From: Palsa-744 sp036498265 | Lineage (GTDB): Bacteria > Actinomycetota > Thermoleophilia > Solirubrobacterales > Solirubrobacteraceae | Reading direction: 5' to 3' | Assembly (NCBI GenBank): GCA_036498265.1 | Contig: DASYFT010000032.1 | Span: 1-45,757 of the forward strand | Length of the DNA stretch: 45,757 nt | Shown: positions 33,510 through 40,515 of the stretch, piece after piece | How the letters are laid out: every line of letters starts with the position of its first letter | Numbering within the stretch: position 1 is the first letter of the stretch | Made by a program: the position numbers and the translations under genes | Notes under the pieces: generated by a model | What the model was told of the DNA's origin: nothing | Seen by the model: the letters and a program-made list of their open reading frames with translations, nothing else | The model's database searches: none

Positions 33510-33866
33510 ATGGCATCAGAAGACTTCGAGAACGCGCTCGCAAACACCGCTGAGATCCAGCTGACCACGACGGGGCGCATCACCGGACGCGAGAGCTCCA
33601 GACCCGTCTGGTTCGTACGGCGGAACAACAAGATCTACCTACTGCCGGTGACCGGGTCCGACAGCCAGTGGTACAAGAACCTGCTCGCGAACCCCACGGT
33701 CCGACTCGCCGCCGACGGCGCCGAGCACACCGCGACCGCTCGGCCGATCCAGGATCCCGCCGAGGTGGAGGAGGTCGTCGACGCGTTCCACGCGAAGTAC
33801 GGAGCCGACGACGTCAAGGCCTACTACCCAAAGACAGACGTCGCCGTCGAAGTGCCCCTCGACTGA
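33510..33866 (+). CDS. Nitroreductase/PNPOx-like deazaflavin-dependent family protein
   Basis: A 118-residue split-barrel protein. The beginning TAEIQLTTTGRITGRESSRPVWFVRRNNKIYLLPVTG and the DSQWYKNLLANPTVRL strand-helix pattern resemble the F420-dependent Ddn/DUF385 and PNPOx-like families; the TTGRxTGRxxSRPVW segment is the usual cofactor phosphate-binding part. F420, FMN or heme-degradation-type binding cannot be separated by eye. A full F420 pathway elsewhere in the window makes F420 plausible. AAGGAGA lies 7 nt before the ATG. Confidence 0.8.
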   Translation: MASEDFENALANTAEIQLTTTGRITGRESSRPVWFVRRNNKIYLLPVTGSDSQWYKNLLANPTVRLAADGAEHTATARPIQDPAEVEEVVDAFHAKYGADDVKAYYPKTDVAVEVPLD

Positions 33867-33907
33867 GTGTGTCAGGTCGCCTGGCTTTAGGGCACGGGTG
33901 CGGCATC

Positions 33908-33935
33908 TCCGCGGGCCCGCCGACGGGCCCGCGGA
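33908..33935. terminator. Bidirectional hairpin terminator
   Basis: Arms of 12 bases, TCCGCGGGCCCG (33908-33919) and its exact inverse (33924-33935), around the tetraloop CCGA. It stands between convergent genes ending at 33866 and 33993. No U-run follows on either strand, as is common for actinobacterial terminators. Confidence 0.7.
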
Positions 33936-33992
33936 AGTGAAGCCAACACGGCGCGCGCCTCGATTAGCCGTCCGCTTGCGTGGACGGGTCGC

Positions 33993-34394
33993 CTAGTGGT
34001 CGAGGTCGAGGTCGGCGAGCGCGCGGTTGCGGTCGAAGTAGACGACGATCTTCGTCACCTTGCCGTCGCGGATCTGGAACAGGCGGGCGCCGTGCGTGCG
34101 CATCCGCTCGAGGTCGAGGCCGCTCATCCTGCTTCGTCCGCGGCGGTGCTCGAGTACCAGTACCCGCTCGTCGTCGAGCTCTTGGAAGCTGTCTGCGGCG
34201 AGACTGAACTCCTGCCAGGTCGAGAGGAACTCGCGTACTCCGTAGCCGAGCCGCTCGAGCCCTCCGGTTCCGCCGCCCGTGGGGCCGTCGGCATCGGTGT
34301 GCTCGATCTCAGGGTGCGCCCACTCGGATCGGCTGAAGTCCCCGCGTTCCCAGGCCGCGTAGATAGACCGCACGAGATCCAGGTTGGCGGACAT
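33993..34394 (-). CDS. NTF2/SnoaL-like protein (paralogue 1 of 3 in a row)
   Basis: A 133-residue protein: NLDLVRSIYAAWERGDFS, then HPEIEHTDADGPTGGG, a central ERLGYGVREFLSTWQEF helix, and the ending strand KVTKIVVYFDRNRALADLDL. These segments are characteristic of SnoaL-like ketosteroid-isomerase-fold proteins. HTDADGP may hold an active-site acidic residue. Immediately after it (2-nt gap) lies another such gene on the same strand. Confidence 0.85.
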   Translation of the reverse strand: MSANLDLVRSIYAAWERGDFSRSEWAHPEIEHTDADGPTGGGTGGLERLGYGVREFLSTWQEFSLAADSFQELDDERVLVLEHRRGRSRMSGLDLERMRTHGARLFQIRDGKVTKIVVYFDRNRALADLDLDH

Positions 34395-34396
34395 CG

Positions 34397-34798
34397 TTAG
34401 TCCGACAACCCGATGGTGTCGAGCGCCTCGCGCCAGGTGAAGAACGAGCGGACGCTGCCGATCATGCCGTCGCGGAAGTCCGACAGGACGATCGCAACGG
34501 GCTGGCTGAGCGGCTGACCTGAGCCCCTGATGCGTCCGGTGGCTTCGTAGAGCGCGATCACTTGGTCGCCGGCGGCGCGGATCTCGTGAACCGTCAGGGA
34601 GTAGTCCTCGAAGTTCTGCTTGAAGATCGCGTCAAGCCGGCGAAGGCCGTCGTGACCGCGGTAGATGCGGTCCTCGAGCCAGTCCGGGCCGGCGTCCCAG
34701 ACGCAGTCCTCGGCATAGAACGGAATTGATGCCTCGATCCCGCCGGCGTCGTGCGCCTCGAAGGATCGTCGTACGAGCTCGACATTGGGCTGTGACAC
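34397..34798 (-). CDS. NTF2/SnoaL-like protein (paralogue 2 of 3 in a row)
   Basis: A 133-residue protein with the same plan as its downstream neighbour: NVELVRRSFEAHDAGG, FYAEDCVWDAGPDWLED, YRGHDGLRRLDAIFKQ and a final strand around GSVRSFFTWREALDTIGL. It begins with GTG at 34798. Its sequence differs strongly from the other two, so the cluster was not formed by a recent duplication. Likely co-transcribed with 33993. Substrate unknown. Confidence 0.85.
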   Translation of the reverse strand: MSQPNVELVRRSFEAHDAGGIEASIPFYAEDCVWDAGPDWLEDRIYRGHDGLRRLDAIFKQNFEDYSLTVHEIRAAGDQVIALYEATGRIRGSGQPLSQPVAIVLSDFRDGMIGSVRSFFTWREALDTIGLSD

Positions 34799-34867
34799 GG
34801 GAGGTGCCAGTATCGCCGACAGCCAGAGCCTGGAGGACGCGCTGCCCGTAGCGCCGTACTCGCCGGG

Positions 34868-35284
34868 CTACCCGATCACGGCCCAGATCTCGTCGAACCG
34901 GTACTGGTCGTAGGGGAGCACCCAGCACTCGGCGATCTTCGCGTCGCCGACGCGGAACACAGCTACCGTCTCCCAGGTCAGGCGGCTTCCATTGCGGGTG
35001 GTCTCGCCGCCGGCGAAGATCACGGCACGCTCGTCGTCAGCGAGCACGCCGTGCACCGTGATCCGAAACGTGCGGTGGGCGAGCTCCCGTCGCACAGCGA
35101 AGTGGCGCAGGACCTCATCGCGACCCCGATAGTCGCCCGCGATCGCGCTGCGTCCGGGCACGTGCCACGCGACGTCCTCGGCGAGGAGCGCACCTGCCGG
35201 CGCCTGGTCGCCGCCGGCGTAGAAGCTGTTCTGGCGGTCGTGGAACTCGCGGATCAGGCGCGCGTTCTCATGCTCGTCCGACAT
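34868..35284 (-). CDS. NTF2/SnoaL-like protein (paralogue 3 of 3 in a row)
   Basis: A 138-residue protein: NARLIREFHDRQNSFYAGG, LLAEDVAWHVPGRSAIAGDYRG, a VLRHFAVRRELAHRTFRITVHGVL stretch, ETTRNGSRLTWETVAVFRVGDAKIAECWVLPYDQYRF. VPGxSxxAGxYxG with HFAxR is typical of SnoaL-like proteins found in actinobacteria. I use the ATG at 35284, because longer readings lack family-like sequence. Separated from paralogue 2 by 69 bases without a gene. Confidence 0.85.
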   Translation of the reverse strand: MSDEHENARLIREFHDRQNSFYAGGDQAPAGALLAEDVAWHVPGRSAIAGDYRGRDEVLRHFAVRRELAHRTFRITVHGVLADDERAVIFAGGETTRNGSRLTWETVAVFRVGDAKIAECWVLPYDQYRFDEIWAVIG

Positions 35285-35492
35285 CCCAAGGGAGCGTATC
35301 CCGCCGGGCCCGGTTGGGGATCTGCGGAAGCGCATGACAAACCACCATTCCCTTCCAACCCGCGCGACGAAGGGCACTCTCGGTCCGTCGTCACATTGCG
35401 CTTCGAGTGCGGCGTATGCTCGGCCGCTGGAGTAGAACAAACTGGCTGCGCCGGCAAGCATACGGCTCGGCCCGGGATGCTAGGAGGACGTC

Positions 35493-35972
35493 ATGCGTAA
35501 GCCGGCAACTTGGATCGCGGCCGCGGCGCTTTTCGTCGCCCTCGGCGGGACGGCCGTCGCGGCCAAGCACTACCTGATCACCAGCACCCAACAGATCAAG
35601 CCCAACGTGCTCAAAGCGCTCAGGGCACCAACGGCGAGCTTGAGTGTCCTTACGACCGCGCTGTACGGCGGCCTCGCCGCCCCCGGGAAAACCAGCCAGG
35701 TAACCGCGTTCTGCCCGCCCGGGTCGCACGCCGTCAGCGGCGGTGGCGAAAGCGGCATCACCCGCCTCGAGGTCAGCGAGATGATCGGTGACCATTCGGG
35801 CTGGTTCATCATCGTGAACAACGACACCGCAACGACGGTCCCGATTCACGCCGAAGCGTACTGCGCCGCGACGGGCCAAGCCGTCGCCTCGGCCGTAGCT
35901 TCGGCGCGCAAGCGCGACGAAGCCAAGATCGCGGCCCGTGTCAGACGGCTCGCCGCAGAGCGAACGAGTTAG
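35493..35972 (+). CDS. Secreted protein with Thermoleophilia-type signal peptide
   Basis: A 159-residue protein. MRKPATWIAAAALFVALGG leads an N-terminal signal of the type that recurs in many exported proteins of Thermoleophilia, followed by AVAAKHYLITSTQQIKPNVLKAL. Two cysteines occur in the mature part (TAFCPPGSHAVSGGGE and EAYCAATG), probably forming a disulfide. The C-terminus is Lys/Arg/Ala-rich and helical. AGGAGG precedes the ATG. Function unknown; the KPNVLKAL segment is shared, as I recall, by a large class of such secreted proteins. Confidence 0.85.
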   Translation: MRKPATWIAAAALFVALGGTAVAAKHYLITSTQQIKPNVLKALRAPTASLSVLTTALYGGLAAPGKTSQVTAFCPPGSHAVSGGGESGITRLEVSEMIGDHSGWFIIVNNDTATTVPIHAEAYCAATGQAVASAVASARKRDEAKIAARVRRLAAERTS

Positions 35973-36013
35973 GCTTTCGCTGCACCCATCCAGGCAGAGG
36001 AAGGGAGGTGTTC

Positions 36014-36274
36014 GTGTCGGCGATCGTGCTGATCGTTGCTCCGCTCGTTGTCGTTTTGTGCGCTCTGATCGTCAGGATCAATCACGCAGAGCACTTCGCA
36101 CCTCAGGCGTACTACCGACGGAAGACAGCTGGTGCGCCCGTCGTGTACGAAACCGACGCGTTGGGTCCTCGGCGCCGCAAGCCGTCGGCCGCCGATTCGT
36201 CGCCGAACGCCGGAGCCAGGCCGGGAGCATCACGTACTCGCGGTCGCGCGAGCCAAGGCCAAGGAGGTGTGTAG
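36014..36274 (+). CDS. Small single-pass membrane protein, unknown
   Basis: About 86 residues: SAIVLIVAPLVVVLCALIV is one membrane helix, followed by RINHAEHFAPQAYYRR and a polar Arg/Ser/Gly-rich tail. The start at GTG 36014 follows GGGAGG by five bases; GTG 36008 overlaps that ribosome site. Coding potential is weak beyond residue 50. It follows the secreted protein by about 40 nt, and could be co-transcribed with it. Confidence 0.5.
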   Translation: MSAIVLIVAPLVVVLCALIVRINHAEHFAPQAYYRRKTAGAPVVYETDALGPRRRKPSAADSSPNAGARPGASRTRGRASQGQGGV

Positions 36275-36301
36275 TCGCGCCTGCATGGGGGCCGTTGCCG
36301 G

Positions 36302-37036
36302 TCAGGTCACGGCTACGGCTGTCGCTGCAGTCTCGATGAGGCTGACGGTCTCATCGGGGTGGGAGACCATCGCCACGTGGCTCGAAGGAACTTCGACGGT
36401 GGTCGCGCCCATGCGCTGCGCGAACTGACGCTCGGCATCGGGCGGGATCGCCTCGTCTTCGGTCGCCACCAGGAACCACGACGGCAGGGCCTTGCACGCC
36501 GGGGTGCCCATCACGTCGGCGAACGCGTTCCCGGCAATCGGCTGCTGCACAGCGAACATGACCTTCGCCTTGACGGGGTCGACGTCGGCGGCGAAGTGGT
36601 TGACGAAGTCGTCCTCGGGCAGCCACATGAAGCCCTTGTCGTCGGTAATGACGTGAGCGAGCGTGGGGGTAGGCGGTCCCTGTCCGACGAGTGCGCCGAG
36701 CGACTCGCCCTCGTCCAGCCCGAAGGCCGCGATGTAAACGAGGCCGACGACGTTCCGAGCGTCGGTTCCCAGAGCGGTCATGATCTGTCCGCCGTAGGAG
36801 TGGCCGGCGAGGACTGTCGGGCCGTCCTGGAGCGCGAGTACCTGGCGCAGCCTTGCGACATCGTCCGCAAGCGAGGTCTCCGGGAACTGAGGCGCTGTGA
36901 CCTTGTACCCGTCGGCCTGCAGGCGCTCGATCACCGAGCTCCAGCTCGAACCGTCTGCCCAGGCCCCGTGGATGAGCACGATGTTCGGCTTGCCACCTCG
37001 CGGCGTCGATGTGCGGTCTTCAGTTGCGCTCGCCAT
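36302..37036 (-). CDS. Alpha/beta hydrolase of the salicylate-esterase (MES-like) kind
   Basis: A 244-residue alpha/beta hydrolase. NIVLIHGAWADGSSWSSVIERLQADGYKV is the oxyanion region; the nucleophile Ser is in LAGHSYGGQIMTAL (about residue 99); the acid is likely the Asp or Glu in ATEDEAIPPD, and the base is His in SSHVAMVSHPDE. This profile is that of EstC-like or methylesterase-like hydrolases. AAGGAGG is a strong ribosome site before the ATG. Substrate unknown. Confidence 0.9.
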   Translation of the reverse strand: MASATEDRTSTPRGGKPNIVLIHGAWADGSSWSSVIERLQADGYKVTAPQFPETSLADDVARLRQVLALQDGPTVLAGHSYGGQIMTALGTDARNVVGLVYIAAFGLDEGESLGALVGQGPPTPTLAHVITDDKGFMWLPEDDFVNHFAADVDPVKAKVMFAVQQPIAGNAFADVMGTPACKALPSWFLVATEDEAIPPDAERQFAQRMGATTVEVPSSHVAMVSHPDETVSLIETAATAVAVT

Positions 37037-37061
37037 TGCAGCCTCCTTGTCGTCGCCCGCC

Positions 37062-37080
37062 GGTGAGCGGACGGCTCACC
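37062..37080. promoter_or_regulatory. Inverted repeat upstream of the esterase gene
   Basis: GGTGAGC (37062-37068) and GCTCACC (37074-37080) around GGACG. It lies 25 bp upstream of the esterase ATG at 37036, so it could be an operator or a 5'-leader hairpin. The 300-base gap 37037-37336 otherwise holds no frame I believe in. Confidence 0.4.
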
Positions 37081-37336
37081 GCCGGCGAAGTAGATGTCTC
37101 AGACGGCGCCCCTGTCGCTTGCGAGGAGACAGCCCGTGAGGTCAACGGAGGCTGGTGTGCCAGGCGAGGGCCTGCGCGAGAGATCCCAGCAGGAACGGCC
37201 GATGACGGCGCCCTTGCGATCACGGTACTCCTGTAGGTCTGCTGGTGCGGCGCGGGGGGAGGGGGCCTCGATATCGCGCCCGTTCTGAGCGCGCCGACTT
37301 CGGTCGAGCGTCGCGCACTGCTTTGCGTGCAACTGC

Positions 37337-37603
37337 TCAGTAGACGAATGCGGCCAGTGCCTGTGCGATGTCGACGGCGCTCAGCGGCCCGAACCTGAGC
37401 GTCCAGGCACCGTCGAGCTCCTGTCGAAACGTATGCGGGACCGAGTGCCGTGTCAGCTCGGCCTCGTGCTCGCGTGCGCGAACGTATCCGGTCGCCCCGT
37501 GGAACGTTGCGTCGAGGCCGTACCGCCCGTCGTCGACAGGCCAGATCGTCAGCCGGTCCGGAACGGGCCCCGCTTGAATCGGAAGGAACGCGCCGGAGCT
37601 CAC
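37337..37603 (-). CDS. Small unknown protein
   Basis: An 88-residue protein from GTG 37603: GAFLPIQAGPVPDRLTIWPVDDGRYGLDATFHGATG, then a charged helix REHEAELTRHSV and SAVDIAQALAAFVY at the end. The pattern looks like a small alpha/beta domain, and codon use agrees with a real gene. I do not recognise a family. It is isolated, with 109 bases to its downstream neighbour on the same strand. Confidence 0.55.
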   Translation of the reverse strand: MSSGAFLPIQAGPVPDRLTIWPVDDGRYGLDATFHGATGYVRAREHEAELTRHSVPHTFRQELDGAWTLRFGPLSAVDIAQALAAFVY

Positions 37604-37712
37604 GCTGCACTCATAGCAAGCACCGTTCGGCGCTGACCCTGCCGATCGTGGGTATGCGAGTCCCGCGTCCCCGAGCGGGCTGTGTCTCTCTGGCTAACGA
37701 CGCTGTCGCGAC

Positions 37713-38153
37713 TCAGCTGCCGTCGGCGCTGAGGACCACCATCGGGATCGGGCGGGACGTCTGTGTCTGGTAGGCGTCGTAGCGTCCCTTGTTGTTGGCG
37801 TTGACGAGCTGCCAAAGACGCTCGTAGTCCTCGTCTCCCCGCTGGACCACCCGCGCCGTGCCCGGGCTCTTGCTGCGGGCCACCTGGATCTCGACCTCGG
37901 GCTTGGCCTGCACGTTGAACAGCCAGCCCGGCGGCTGGTCGGAGCCGCCGTTCGACGCGACCACCACGTAGTTCGAGCCGTCCTTCGCGTAGACGAGCGC
38001 GTTACGCCGGGGCCTTCCGCTGCGCCGGCCCGTGCTGCCCATCAGGAGGGTCGGAACCCCGATCGTGTTGTGGCCGATCCTCCCGTCGGTGGCCTCGTAC
38101 AGCCTTTGGTGCAGCCTCAGGACCGCGCCTTGGACTCGCTCGGCCAAACCCAT
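37713..38153 (-). CDS. F420-dependent Ddn-family nitroreductase/quinone reductase
   Basis: A 146-residue split-barrel flavin/deazaflavin reductase of the Ddn/DUF385 family: VLRLHQRLYEATDGRIGH, PTLLMGSTGRRSGRPRRNALVY, the NYVVVASNGGSDQPPGWLFNVQAKPEVEIQV segment (cofactor site, with GSDQPPGWL) and TSRPIPMVVLS at the end. These features mark Ddn-like proteins that use F420H2. A TAGACT box (38165-38160) stands 6 nt before the ATG, predicting a leaderless mRNA. It links this accessory region to the F420 operon at 15984-24174. Confidence 0.92.
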   Translation of the reverse strand: MGLAERVQGAVLRLHQRLYEATDGRIGHNTIGVPTLLMGSTGRRSGRPRRNALVYAKDGSNYVVVASNGGSDQPPGWLFNVQAKPEVEIQVARSKSPGTARVVQRGDEDYERLWQLVNANNKGRYDAYQTQTSRPIPMVVLSADGS

Positions 38154-38350
38154 GGCCGCAGTCTACGCCTCCCGCATCGAACGGGACCACCGATGCACCG
38201 CAGGGACCGATTCGACCAGACAATGGCGCCGCGGAAGCCTTCGAAGCTCATGGTCTCCGTCTCAGCCTGCCCGCCGCGCGGCGAGCGCCTGTTATCGGGT
38301 TGTAAACGCCACGCCCGCGTCGCCGCGGAGCCAGGACGGCGCGGTTCCCG

Positions 38351-39598
38351 TCACTGGCTGTTTGGAAGGATCCGGAAGCTGTTGCGGGTGGCCGATGCGC
38401 CGGCGAACGATTCCAGACGTTCGCCGCCTTCGGCGTTGTAGATGAAGTTTTCGGATTCTTCTCCGCCGTTGCCGCCCGAGGAACCGAACGAGATGCCGCC
38501 GAGGCCGTCGACGATGATGTTGCCAACGAGTTTGGCCTTGCCGTGCAGTTCGACGACCACACCGGAGGATTTCTGGGCGTCGGCCGCATATACGCTGCCG
38601 AAGAATTCCGTGTTGCCGTTCAGTTCGAACGTCCCGTTGATGATCGCCAGGAAGCCGAGTTTTGTCGCGGAGTTAGCGACTCCGTTGCCGGTGAAGCTCA
38701 GTGTGCAGGGGCCCTCCACGTAGACCGGCGAGCCCGACAGTTCAGCAAGGCTCGTGGGGCATGTTCCGACGGGGAAGTAAGTGCTCGGACTGTTCGCTTT
38801 CGCTTTGGCCTTCAGTGTTGCGAGTTCCGAGGCCGAGTAGGTCTGTTCGGGCGGGGCAGCCACCTTCGTGTAAGGCTGCACCTGCCCTTCCCGGAATTTT
38901 TCGCATTCCGCCGGAGTCTTGCCGCTGCAGCGCATGCCGACGCCACCCGATTCCGAGGCCGTCCCCTTGGTGTTGATTATGATCTTGTTGCCGTTGTTGC
39001 TGGTGCTGAACCAGTTGCCGGCGATCGCGACCGAGGGGAAGGGGAGGGTGACGACCTGCGGCGCGATCAGGGCGACGAGGACGACCATCCGGCATTGGAC
39101 GACGCCGACGGACCGAACCCATAGATTGCCTTTCAGAGGGGCCCACCTGGCGACTTCTGGCCCGTTCTCAGCCGTGGAGTCGAACAGCTGATTCGGTCCG
39201 ACGGCGTTGCGCACATACGTCGTCCAGCCGTTGCTGAGCGGAGAGCCCCATGCGTCTTTGGGCGTCCCGGCCGGGCACGAGCTCGACCCGCTGTTCGGGT
39301 AGCCGACTTTCAGGCTTTCGGAGCTGGGGCAGCCGCGCGTGGCGCTGGTGGCCGGGGTGCAGCGTTCGGGGAGAGCCAGTCCCGCGTTCGATGGCCATTC
39401 GCGAGAGAGCTGCCCGATCTGCGCGTTGAGCGCCGCTTCGGCGACCGTGAACGCCGACTCGCCGGCCTGCTCTTTGCTCGAGGCTTTCTGCTGGTTGTCC
39501 GTGAGGAAGAGCAGGCTCAAACCGAGGCCGATGATCACGGTCATCAGGATCAGCGCTGTGACCAGCGCGAAGCCGTCGTCCCTACGGGCGGCTCTCAT
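38351..39598 (-). CDS. PilX-like minor pilin/pilus assembly protein
   Basis: A 415-residue protein with an N-terminal prepilin-like segment, GFALVTALILMTVIIGLGLSLLF (residues 10-33), in which the usual Phe-Thr-Leu is FAL. It is followed by helical ESAFTVAEAALNAQIGQL, as in PilX minor pilins, and by a long extracellular part with several cysteines. The second half has beta-helix-like repetition (LGFLAIINGTFELNGN, AKLVGNIIVDG). The ATG at 39598 overlaps the previous gene's TGA. Glu and Lys are often written GAA and AAA, unlike the GAG/AAG habit elsewhere in the window. Confidence 0.8.
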   Translation of the reverse strand: MRAARRDDGFALVTALILMTVIIGLGLSLLFLTDNQQKASSKEQAGESAFTVAEAALNAQIGQLSREWPSNAGLALPERCTPATSATRGCPSSESLKVGYPNSGSSSCPAGTPKDAWGSPLSNGWTTYVRNAVGPNQLFDSTAENGPEVARWAPLKGNLWVRSVGVVQCRMVVLVALIAPQVVTLPFPSVAIAGNWFSTSNNGNKIIINTKGTASESGGVGMRCSGKTPAECEKFREGQVQPYTKVAAPPEQTYSASELATLKAKAKANSPSTYFPVGTCPTSLAELSGSPVYVEGPCTLSFTGNGVANSATKLGFLAIINGTFELNGNTEFFGSVYAADAQKSSGVVVELHGKAKLVGNIIVDGLGGISFGSSGGNGGEESENFIYNAEGGERLESFAGASATRNSFRILPNSQ

Positions 39599-40515
39599 TT
39601 GACTTCCACCACCTTTGTTTCCTTGCTGGTCAAACCGCCGGGGTCGGTGACTTCGAGCGTGATGGAGTGGTTTCCGACGGACAGCAGTCCCGTTTCGGTT
39701 TCCCACACCTGGGCCGTGCTCGGCAGCACCTTGGCGCCTTCGGTCCACTTGTACGTCAGCGCGAGCCCGTCGGGATCCACGGATTCGGATGCGTTGAGGA
39801 GCACGCGCTGCAGGCTTTTCAATTTCCAGGTGAACGTCGCGGTCGGCTGGCGGTTCGCGTTGCGCAGGGAGACCGAGCTCGTCAGCTGGGTCTCGCCCGG
39901 TCGCGGCTGGCTCGGGTTCACGTTGATGTAGATGGTGGGTTCGACGGTGAGGATCTGGGAGACTTCGGTCGCCCCTTTGGGCCCGTAGGTGAAGAGCGCG
40001 CGTTTCTGGCCGCCGTTCTCGTTGGTGATGTGCTGCGCGAGCCGCGAGCTGCTTTCCCAGTCTTCGCCTTTCAGATCCGGGCATTCGGTCGCGGTCGGCA
40101 CTGGCGGCGCTGTTTCCGGCCAGTTCCTGACCTGCCGCCAGAGGACCTCGTTGCTGGGGGTCGATGCGTCCAGGCAGTAGCGCACGCGCTTGGCGTTGGT
40201 TTTGTTTTTGCTTTCTTTCGACGGCGCCGAGTCCCTGATCGTCTGGAAGGTCACCGCGTAGGGTTCGGCCCGCTCGAGCGCGCCGGGGATTTCCGGTTCG
40301 GACTTGGGAGCCGCGACGTTGCGGAAGTCGCGGGCGAGCCGGTCGATGGCGTTGCGCGCGTTGTCCTGCGCTTCGTTGCGCAGCACGTCGAAGCGGGTGT
40401 TGCTCTGGAAGACGTCGAAGGCACTGAGCGTCGCTCCGAAGACGACAAGCGCGAGCGCCATCGAGACGAGCAGCTCGATCAGCGTGAAGCCGTGCTCCTG
40501 GGCCGCCCGCCTCAC
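39595..40515 (-). CDS. PilW-like minor pilin with PKD-type domain
   Basis: A 306-residue protein. GFTLIELLVSMALALVVFG (residues 9-27) is a canonical type IV prepilin signal with Glu5, cut by prepilin peptidase PilD. Helical DNARNAIDRLARDFRNV follows. The C-terminal 85 residues (RVLLNASESVDPDGLALTYKW, SVGNHSITLEVTDPGG) form a PKD-like beta-sandwich, probably an adhesive or spacing domain. Start GTG at 40515, overlapping the upstream gene's TGA. Unusual for a pilin to carry a PKD domain. Confidence 0.9.
   Translation of the reverse strand: MRRAAQEHGFTLIELLVSMALALVVFGATLSAFDVFQSNTRFDVLRNEAQDNARNAIDRLARDFRNVAAPKSEPEIPGALERAEPYAVTFQTIRDSAPSKESKNKTNAKRVRYCLDASTPSNEVLWRQVRNWPETAPPVPTATECPDLKGEDWESSSRLAQHITNENGGQKRALFTYGPKGATEVSQILTVEPTIYINVNPSQPRPGETQLTSSVSLRNANRQPTATFTWKLKSLQRVLLNASESVDPDGLALTYKWTEGAKVLPSTAQVWETETGLLSVGNHSITLEVTDPGGLTSKETKVVEVK

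Noticed and set aside
37037..37336. Small genes in the gap before the esterase
   Set aside because: Frames on both strands are short, with Arg/Ser/Pro-rich composition and no ribosome sites; only the inverted repeat at 37062 is supported.
38351..40084. PilX-like gene starting at 40084
   Set aside because: The part beyond 39598 is out-of-frame PilW gene; the prepilin signal begins at 39598 with an ATGA overlap.
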